Positions 58,234 to 64,000 of a stretch of DNA of 64,000 nucleotides are shown piece by piece. Below the pieces are notes generated by a model that was given only the letters and a program-made list of their open reading frames with translations, was not told the origin of the DNA and ran no database searches. Position numbers and translations under genes: made by a program. The stretch's first letter is position 1, and each line of letters starts with the position of its first letter. The DNA comes from WLND01 sp040398845 (GTDB lineage Bacteria > Actinomycetota > Actinomycetes > S36-B12), in the NCBI GenBank assembly GCA_040398845.1, contig JBBATH010000004.1:124001-188000 (forward strand). The letters are read 5' to 3'.

Positions 58234-58631
58234 GTCAACTCCTCTTCAGCGCGTGCCAATTGCAGCGCCCGGGTCAGTTCATCACTCGGGGCAACGAGAC
58301 GAGCCTCGCAAATCTGGCCCGCAGCAACCGTGATGAAGGACGCGCCCTCCACGTCGAGCACGACCGGTGGCTGCTCCGCCGACACTGCACTCATCCGCCA
58401 GCGAATGGCAGCCTGATTACCATCGGCCACGACCTGCAGCACGTCACGTCGATAGTTGGGGAAGAGCGCCACCAATTGAGCCATGGCGCGGCGATCATCC
58501 TCCGCGCTCGAGACTTCGCACACCCCGTTGACCGTGACGTGGATGTCCGGCGCGAGCAACGCCGTCGTGGCATCCCAGTCATGTGAGTTCTCCGCGCGGT
58601 TGTATGCGAGGTACGCCTCGGCGGCATTCAT
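58230..58631 (-). CDS. NTF2/SnoaL-like protein
   Basis: 133 residues of the cone-shaped NTF2-like fold: AAEAYLAYNRAENSHDWDATTALLAPD at the N-terminus (shown by its helix and DW pair), HVTVNGVCEVSSAEDDR, then LFPNYRRDVLQVVADG and VLDVEGASFITVAAGQI. Such proteins are isomerases, cyclases or accessory ligand binders; none of the classical catalytic sets can be fixed. Start at ATG 58631 has GAAGGGG upstream and lies 3 bases after the HyuA-like stop. Embedded tightly in the operon, so likely part of the pathway. Confidence 0.75.
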   Translation of the reverse strand: MNAAEAYLAYNRAENSHDWDATTALLAPDIHVTVNGVCEVSSAEDDRRAMAQLVALFPNYRRDVLQVVADGNQAAIRWRMSAVSAEQPPVVLDVEGASFITVAAGQICEARLVAPSDELTRALQLARAEEELT

Positions 58632-58633
58632 CA

Positions 58634-60190
58634 CTACCCCTTCAGCGGCCCGGCCGCCTTGACCTGCACTCGGCATCCTTGCCCCGGAAGATAGGACATC
58701 GGTACCTCCGCAACCGACGTGATGCGCACCCCGTTCGGATCGGCACCGGCACGCACTGCCGCATCGACCGCCAGTTGCTTTGCCTCGTCGAGGCAGGCAT
58801 CGCGCCCCAATGCTTCATACCGATACACGCGATCGACGGCGCCGGACGCCTCTGCGATTGCCGCCCCGAAGGCGTTAGCAACCGCGTAGTGTGCGGGGCG
58901 GATGACCTCGGCGACCCCGTTCACCCGATCTGGGACCAGGTGCGAGCCTCCTCCAACGGCGATGAGCGGCATCGACGCGCGACTTGCCTTCATTCGATCG
59001 CACAGCACCGTGATCTGCTCATCGACCCAGGCCAGAGCGCCGGAGACCGTGGCGTCGCTGATACCGCCAGCCAAGGACGCATCCCCGAATCCGGTGAGCC
59101 GGCCGGAGCGCACGGCGATGTCGGACAGCGTGAGCGTGCGTCCACCGCTCACGAGTGCCTCCGTCACTACCAGATAGCCGACCGAGTCGGGCCCTACGAG
59201 CACGGACGATCCGGATTCGGTGACGAGCGTGCCCCCACCGAGTCCGATTGAGATGAGATCGGGCATCCGGAAATTCGTACGTACTCCCCCGACCTCGACC
59301 GCGGCCGCTGACTCACGTGGGAACCCGTCGACAAGGATTCCAACATCCGCAGACGTGCCGCCAATGTCGATGACGAGTGCGTTCGAAAGCCCTGCGAGTG
59401 CACAGGCCCCACGCATGGAGTTCGTCGGTCCGGAGCCAACAGTGAGGATCGGCAGCCTGACAGCCTCTTCGGCTGTCATGAGCGTCCCGTCGTTCTGGGT
59501 GAGGTAGGACTCGACGTCCAGTCCATGTCTGGTGAGCGCAGTCTGGAGGCCATCGACCACCCGGCGCGCGACGCCGAATAACGCAGCGTTGAGAATCGTT
59601 GCGTTCTCCCGCTCAAGCAGCCCGAGTGAGCCGACCTGATGGGACATCGAGACGGCAACCTGCCCACCGGTCACCTCGTCGATGATCGCGGCGGCCCGGA
59701 TCTCGTGGTCTGTGGTGGCCGGGGCGAACGCCGATGAAACGGCGATCGCACGGACGACACCTATGCAGTCGCGAGCGAACGCGCGGACACCGTCTTCATC
59801 GAGGGGACTGATCTCCTCCCCGTCGTATTCGAAGCCGCCACGAAGGATGGCGGCCCTGCCGATGACCGTGTCGTGGAGGTCTGCCGGCCAAGCCATACCG
59901 GGACGAATCGCGAGGGACGCCGGCGCCGCAAGGCGCAGGATGCCGATCGGGTCGAGATCTCGGCGCCGAATGATGGCGTTTGCGGGATGGGTCGTGCCGA
60001 GCATCGCCTGCGTGATGTGGGCGCGATCGACGTCAGCGATGACCTGATCGAGGGCGATGCGAATGCCGTCGCTCGGATCTGGCGTTGTCGCGGTCTTGGT
60101 GCTCGACAGGACGTTGCCGTCATCATCGACGACCACCGCGTCGGTATTCGTTCCCCCAACGTCGATGCCGATCCGAAGTCGCGTGCTCAT
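58634..60190 (-). CDS. Hydantoinase A / oxoprolinase-like protein (N-terminal and ATPase portion)
   Basis: 518 residues of the hydantoinase A/5-oxoprolinase family. N-terminal actin-like ATP site: IGIDVGGTNTDAVVVD, MLGTTHPANAIIRR; later SQVG-type MSHQVGSLGLLERENATILNA and IDIGGTSADVGILVDG, DLISIGLGGGTLV. The family couples ATP hydrolysis to opening cyclic amides such as hydantoins and 5-oxoproline. It is shorter than the roughly 690-residue HyuA subunits and is paired with a DUF917 gene (ATGA overlap) rather than a HyuB subunit. Substrate unknown. Confidence 0.88.
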   Translation of the reverse strand: MSTRLRIGIDVGGTNTDAVVVDDDGNVLSSTKTATTPDPSDGIRIALDQVIADVDRAHITQAMLGTTHPANAIIRRRDLDPIGILRLAAPASLAIRPGMAWPADLHDTVIGRAAILRGGFEYDGEEISPLDEDGVRAFARDCIGVVRAIAVSSAFAPATTDHEIRAAAIIDEVTGGQVAVSMSHQVGSLGLLERENATILNAALFGVARRVVDGLQTALTRHGLDVESYLTQNDGTLMTAEEAVRLPILTVGSGPTNSMRGACALAGLSNALVIDIGGTSADVGILVDGFPRESAAAVEVGGVRTNFRMPDLISIGLGGGTLVTESGSSVLVGPDSVGYLVVTEALVSGGRTLTLSDIAVRSGRLTGFGDASLAGGISDATVSGALAWVDEQITVLCDRMKASRASMPLIAVGGGSHLVPDRVNGVAEVIRPAHYAVANAFGAAIAEASGAVDRVYRYEALGRDACLDEAKQLAVDAAVRAGADPNGVRITSVAEVPMSYLPGQGCRVQVKAAGPLKG

Positions 60191-61263
60191 GCCGTCGCTC
60201 CTTCCATGGACACGAAGTCCACGTCATAGCCGAATGCCTTCGGTCCGACAAGCTCCAACATGCCCGGCTGATGCCACTCAGGTGCGCACGGCAGGCCGAT
60301 GACATTGATGCGCTGGCCGTACGCGAGGGTCTCGGTCGTGATCGGATCAGAGGTCTCATAGTCGAGGAAGCAGATGAGATCGGGGGTCGTGATGACCGGC
60401 TTGCCGTCCTCGAAGGCGATGAGGAACTCGTTTTGGATCTCCACGCGCATGATCCGCTCCGAATCAGAGAGGTCCTCCAGCACGACCGTTCCGCGAGCGA
60501 AACCGGCTGTTGTGCGACGGTCGACGTCGATGATCTTTCCTGAGAAGTACTTGCGGCCACCGGAGAAGCGCAGGAACTCATCGAATGCGCCCTCCTCACC
60601 CCGCTTGACGGCATTGAGTCGCTTGCCCAACTCGACGCAGTAGCTCATCGAGCCTTGGATCCCGTGTTCGGCGACCTGTCTGACCGTCATCGGATAGCAG
60701 GAGATCCCATTGGCCATGCCCAATTGCATGACCGACGCACGGGCCAGTTTCTCGGCCACCTGATTGCTGATGGTCTGAAGTACCACCACATTGCCCTTTT
60801 CATCCGCCACGCTCATCGGAGCGGCAGGAATCCCTGCGAGGGTGAAGACAGTCATCTCGATCTGCGGGAACGCCCGGCGCATCGAATCGGCATCAATGAC
60901 CGGCAGGCCCATCTCGACAGCGGTTGCGAGCGGTATAAGGGTGTTCATGCCACCGACCTCGATCGGCATGATCGCAACCGGCTCCTTGCCCAAGTGAGCG
61001 GCAAGCGCCTTCACACAGGCAACGAACTCGGTGCCGGCCGGGGGCTTCTCGATGATCACGGTGGGCGCTCCGATGACCGCGGTCGTGAGCACGAGGCCAT
61101 CGGGATCAAGTTCGCTCGGATCAACGATCTTCACTGCCCCGAAGCGCCCCATCGCCTGCCTGACCATAAGTCGGGCGATATACGGATCCCCGCCGCCGCC
61201 AGTCCCGAGGAGGGTCGCCCCGATGACCATGTCATCAAGGTCGTCCAACGTGAGTTCGCGCAT
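60187..61263 (-). CDS. DUF917 family protein, partner of the HyuA-like protein
   Basis: 358 residues of DUF917 (COG3535). N-terminal LDDMVIGATLLGTGGGGDPY, then VIIEKPPAGTEFV, PIEVGGMNTLIPLATAVE, GLPVIDADSMRRAFPQIEM and a C-terminal beta domain (RRTTAGFARGTVVLED). DUF917 genes are regularly found next to HyuA-type genes; biochemical role not established to my knowledge. Start at ATG 61263 has AGGTGG upstream; GTG 61272 is possible. It opens the second block of the operon after a 105-base gap from the flavoprotein gene. Confidence 0.88.
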   Translation of the reverse strand: MRELTLDDLDDMVIGATLLGTGGGGDPYIARLMVRQAMGRFGAVKIVDPSELDPDGLVLTTAVIGAPTVIIEKPPAGTEFVACVKALAAHLGKEPVAIMPIEVGGMNTLIPLATAVEMGLPVIDADSMRRAFPQIEMTVFTLAGIPAAPMSVADEKGNVVVLQTISNQVAEKLARASVMQLGMANGISCYPMTVRQVAEHGIQGSMSYCVELGKRLNAVKRGEEGAFDEFLRFSGGRKYFSGKIIDVDRRTTAGFARGTVVLEDLSDSERIMRVEIQNEFLIAFEDGKPVITTPDLICFLDYETSDPITTETLAYGQRINVIGLPCAPEWHQPGMLELVGPKAFGYDVDFVSMEGATA

Positions 61264-61368
61264 AGTTTCCACCTGTGTCAGTTCGAGGGACGTGCTGAGT
61301 ACGAAGTAGTTGAACTGTAGAAGAGATTGCCCCCGGTAACCCTGTGCAGTTCGCTCACTGGTGATAAA

Positions 61369-62664
61369 TCACGTGGGCAGATTGCCCCGTGCATGAGTCG
61401 GAGTTCGTAGCCCTTTGCCCCACTGGAATCGCTCGATGGAGAAGGGCGCAAGTTCTGGGGGCTGCGACTTCCCCTCGACCAGGTCAGCGACGAGTTGACC
61501 GGTACGAGGTGCCAGCGTTACGCCGAGCATGGCGTGGCCGGTAGCGAGGATGACCCCCGGTGCTTGCCGCAGCCGGCCGATGACCGGCAGGCCGTCGGGG
61601 GTCATCGGTCGCAGCCCGGCCCACGGCTCGCGGGCGCCGTCGATGCCCGCAGCGAAGTACGGCCGGGAGGAGGTGATGATGCCGGCTGCGCGCCGGAGAT
61701 CCACCCGATCCGGATCGCCACCGAACTCCATCGTCCCCGCCAGTCGCATGCCCTCGTTCAACGGCGTGACCGCCACCTTTGCCTCCGTCAGGTAGACGGC
61801 TCGACGCGGCGGCACGGGCGGGGCCGCGAGGTCGTACCCGTATCCCTTGCCGAACCTCAGCGGTAGGCGCTGCCCGAGGGACGCCACGATTCTCGAGGTA
61901 CCGACGCCGGCGGCAACGACAACCTGTCGCGCCGACATGGACCCATGGCCCCACGACAGGGCGATCCGGTCCTTCGCGATGGCCAGGCCCCGGACCGACT
62001 GCCCCTCGAGCACCGGCACGCCCATAGCGCCGATCGCGCTCCGCAGCCCATCTACGTAGCTGCCTGGATTGAGGTGCATCTGGTCCGGGCAGAGGATTCC
62101 GGCGACCACGGTTTCAGCAAGACCGGGCTCCACATCGCGGACCCCGGTCGCATCGAGGAGCTCCGGGGTTGATAGCCCCGCAGCCGAGGCTGCGTCCTGG
62201 TATTCCTTGACGTGGGCCTCGAACTCACCAAGCGACGTGAATGCGAGGAGGACGCCGTCCCGGTGCAACTCGAAGTGGACTCCCCGCCCGGCGTAGGCAT
62301 CGAACAGGTCCAGCGTGCCCTCCGCCAACGCGCCGACGGCAGCGTGCCCCTGCTGAAATCGCCGTGGCGTCGACGCCCGCAGCATGCCGATCATGAAGGC
62401 GATGTGCCCGGGGTCGAGGTCAGGCGCAACGCGAAGTGGCGACGTCGGATCGAACATCCAACGGGCGGCCTTGCCTACGACACCGGGGGCAGGAACCGGC
62501 GCGGCCATAATGGGCACGACCCATCCAGCGTTGCGGCGCGCGGCACCCGAACCGACGGTAAGGGCTTCAATGACTGCAACGTCGATGCCGCGTGTCGCGA
62601 GCTCGAATGCGACGCTCAGCCCAACCGGCCCGGTGCCAATGACAACAACCTCGTGGTCAGCCAC
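61369..62664 (-). CDS. FAD-dependent D-amino-acid-dehydrogenase-like oxidoreductase
   Basis: About 431 residues of the DAO superfamily. N-terminal FAD motif VVVIGTGPVGLSVAFELATRG, the RRNAGWVVP segment typical of DadA-type dehydrogenases, RQVVVAAGVGTSRIVASLG, and C-terminal GLRPMTPDGLPVIGR and LATGHAMLGVTLAP. It should oxidise a D-amino or imino acid to the 2-imino/2-oxo acid, passing electrons to the respiratory chain. Start at GTG 62664 overlaps the cyclodeaminase-family stop by 8 bases, with GGGGG upstream; the frame is open to 62715. Confidence 0.9.
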   Translation of the reverse strand: MADHEVVVIGTGPVGLSVAFELATRGIDVAVIEALTVGSGAARRNAGWVVPIMAAPVPAPGVVGKAARWMFDPTSPLRVAPDLDPGHIAFMIGMLRASTPRRFQQGHAAVGALAEGTLDLFDAYAGRGVHFELHRDGVLLAFTSLGEFEAHVKEYQDAASAAGLSTPELLDATGVRDVEPGLAETVVAGILCPDQMHLNPGSYVDGLRSAIGAMGVPVLEGQSVRGLAIAKDRIALSWGHGSMSARQVVVAAGVGTSRIVASLGQRLPLRFGKGYGYDLAAPPVPPRRAVYLTEAKVAVTPLNEGMRLAGTMEFGGDPDRVDLRRAAGIITSSRPYFAAGIDGAREPWAGLRPMTPDGLPVIGRLRQAPGVILATGHAMLGVTLAPRTGQLVADLVEGKSQPPELAPFSIERFQWGKGLRTPTHARGNLPT

Positions 62665-63637
62665 GTGAGCCCCCGCCCATGAGGAGGTCTGCGACTGCGG
62701 CGTCCTGGATACCAAGGCCGACGCTCGCGTAGACGGTCAAATCCAGTGCCGTGGCAAGTCGGTCTACGTGGCCGGCGAGAACATCTCCGATTGCATGCAC
62801 ATCGTCGCGCGCAAGACTCCCCGAGGAAATTCCGGCGGCGACGGGGCCGCACTGCATGCACGCAGTGGCGACATCGTCGACGTAGACCGAGCCTGCTCGC
62901 TCGATGACATCTGCCCCGAATTCGTGCCGGTCCGGGGCGAACGATCCGACGCTGACGAGCGTGGTGCCTGAGTCGAGCCAGTCTGCGCGAATGACCGGCT
63001 CGAAGCTCGTCGTGCAGAGGATGACCGTGTCGGCCCCCTCGACCCCTTGACGGAGGTCATCGGTCACCTGCAATCGATCATCGACTGGGGGGCCCTCGAC
63101 ACCGTCACGGGCGAGCAGGGATCCGTGCCGGACCACCATGGTCACGCGCACGTCGGGATATCGCGCGAGCATGAGGTCGGCGTGCGCCAACCCTTGTCGA
63201 CCGGCGCCGACGATGACCGCGTGCCTCGGCAGAGCCGTGCCCGCGTCGCCGAGCGCCAGTCCCTCCATCACTGCGATGCTCGCTGCCGGGGTTCGCCTCG
63301 TCGTGATCGCCTCGCCATCCATCGTCGCGACGACCTCGCCGGTGACCTTGTCCATGACGAGGACGAGGGCGTGCACGCTCGGCAACCCCCGCCCGGGATT
63401 GCCCGGGTTTACGCTGCCGATCTTCACGACCGGCCATCCGTCCCGGCTCGCTCGCGCGAGGTAGCTGAACGCCGTGTTCTCGCCGTAGGCCAGCAGCGCC
63501 CGAGTCGCGAGCTGCGCCTCACCGAGGGCAAAGGCCCGAAGCACGTCATGCTGAGAGGCCACCAAATCATCCCATGTCAGGGCTGACGCGACTGCGGCCG
63601 CTGAGAAATGCCGGGCCACCGATGGACTCAGGGCCAC
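62657..63637 (-). CDS. Ornithine cyclodeaminase / mu-crystallin family (ketimine-reductase-like) protein
   Basis: 326 residues. N-terminal substrate domain (WDDLVASQHDVLRAFALG; PVVKIGSVNPGNPGRGLPSV), then an NAD(P)-binding Rossmann domain with VIVGAGRQGLAHADLML, and GADTVILCTTSFEPVI, VSVGSFAPDRHEFGADV. The family includes ornithine cyclodeaminase, alanine dehydrogenase and pyrroline-2-carboxylate (ketimine) reductases. Next to the DadA-like flavoprotein, a ketimine reductase role (returning an imino acid to the L-form) is a reasonable inference. Start at GTG 63637, 6 bases after GAGGGAGG; the open frame to 63709 lacks support. Confidence 0.88.
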   Translation of the reverse strand: MALSPSVARHFSAAAVASALTWDDLVASQHDVLRAFALGEAQLATRALLAYGENTAFSYLARASRDGWPVVKIGSVNPGNPGRGLPSVHALVLVMDKVTGEVVATMDGEAITTRRTPAASIAVMEGLALGDAGTALPRHAVIVGAGRQGLAHADLMLARYPDVRVTMVVRHGSLLARDGVEGPPVDDRLQVTDDLRQGVEGADTVILCTTSFEPVIRADWLDSGTTLVSVGSFAPDRHEFGADVIERAGSVYVDDVATACMQCGPVAAGISSGSLARDDVHAIGDVLAGHVDRLATALDLTVYASVGLGIQDAAVADLLMGGGSRG

Positions 63638-63708
63638 GTCCGCCTCCCTCTTGAAATCCCACTCGACTAGCCGACACCACGGTCTCCGCTGGTGTCCGTC
63701 GGACCACA

Positions 63709-63761
63709 CGATAGTCGCGGCCTTTCACCCCACTCCTGTGACATACCCACAGCGATAGTCG
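63709..63761. promoter_or_regulatory. Direct repeat in the divergent promoter region
   Basis: CGATAGTCG occurs at 63709-63717 and again at 63753-63761, 44 bases apart, in the 218-base gap between the divergent cyclodeaminase-family and racemase-like genes. A nine-base direct repeat near four helical turns apart may be a regulator site. Weak evidence. Confidence 0.3.
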
Positions 63762-63855
63762 AATCGGTGTGCACGTTGCCACTCTTGACGATCGGCCATG
63801 CGTGCGATCCTCAGTCTGCCATCTCGAGACCGTCGACCTTGAAAGGAGCCCGATC

Positions 63856-64000
63856 ATGGGCCGTCGCATCCTGTGGATCAACCCGGTCGGAACCTCGGCC
63901 TACGACGAGCCGATCGGCACCGCGCTTCGCGGCGAGGCGCTACCAGACACGCGCATTGACGTGTGCTCCCTGCCAGGCTTTCCGATCAACCACCTCGAGT
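63856..64000 (+). CDS. Hydantoin/Asp-Glu racemase-like protein, N-terminal part (3' end outside window)
   Basis: Frame open from ATG 63856 to the end of the window (48 codons). AAAGGAG lies 7 bases upstream, an excellent ribosome site. The visible protein starts MGRRILWINPVGTSAYDEPI and continues with a DVCSLPGFPINHLE segment. The IxxINPxxTS opening and hydrophobic beta strand pattern match the aspartate/glutamate/hydantoin racemase superfamily. It is divergent from the hydantoinase-like operon, so it probably belongs to the same pathway, supplying the D-form or L-form of the substrate. Confidence 0.7.
   Translation, partial: MGRRILWINPVGTSAYDEPIGTALRGEALPDTRIDVCSLPGFPINHLE

Overview
The window reads as chromosome of a high-GC (about 60% by eye) Gram-positive actinobacterium. 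Evidence: lipoprotein signal peptides with Ser/Ala-rich linkers, frequent GTG starts, dense 4-bp (ATGA/GTGA) gene overlaps, a FurB/Zur-type regulator, actinobacterial ArsR/ArsI/Acr3 and release factor 3 genes, and several TANNNT -10 boxes only 5-8 nt before a start codon, the leaderless arrangement common in this phylum. No rRNA, tRNA, IS element or CRISPR array was found.

Region by region. 1-1 kb: end of a beta-propeller glycosidase-like protein and a Fur-family regulator. 1-22 kb: seventeen genes in one direction (minus strand). It begins with a SorC-type regulator followed, always by 4-bp overlaps, by a thiolase-like protein lacking its catalytic Cys and His, a DUF35 partner, a ketose 3-epimerase-like enzyme, diverged DhaK and DhaL kinase subunits, an arabinose/fucose-isomerase-like protein and a LacD-type class I aldolase. 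A YnjBCD-type ABC importer, an MFS carrier, a prolyl oligopeptidase, an aldehyde dehydrogenase, a GH42 beta-galactosidase and an acyl-CoA synthetase follow. Together these could make a complete import, isomerise, epimerise, phosphorylate and cleave route for a rare sugar; the substrate is not evident. 22-31 kb: a geranylgeranyl-reductase-family flavoprotein, a J-domain membrane protein, and three secreted repeat proteins, one split by an in-frame TGA.

31-39.7 kb: an NADP oxidoreductase, a P1 peptidase, a HigBA module, a DUF4143 ATPase with a 22-bp tandem repeat at its start, prfC, a Phd/RelE-type module and a secreted prolyl oligopeptidase. 39.7-42 kb: an arsenic island (acr3, arsC, arsI, divergent arsR). 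42-48.3 kb: a frameshifted MFS exporter, a luciferase-like oxidoreductase, a HisA paralogue with an altered active site, and modC-modB-modA with a HTH-TOBE regulator.

48.4-51.7 kb is a decayed accessory patch: vapBC, a chimeric modE/vapC remnant, a Fic gene with no convincing start, a truncated second vapB and a zinc-ribbon membrane gene broken by a stop codon. 51.9-64 kb is a second catabolic cluster: ribose-type ABC importer, PucR regulator, M19 dipeptidase, NTF2-like protein, hydantoinase-A-like protein, DUF917 protein, D-amino-acid-dehydrogenase-like flavoprotein, ornithine-cyclodeaminase-family protein and the start of a divergent hydantoin/Asp-Glu racemase-like gene. It looks like uptake and breakdown of a cyclic amide, hydantoin or D-amino-acid derivative.
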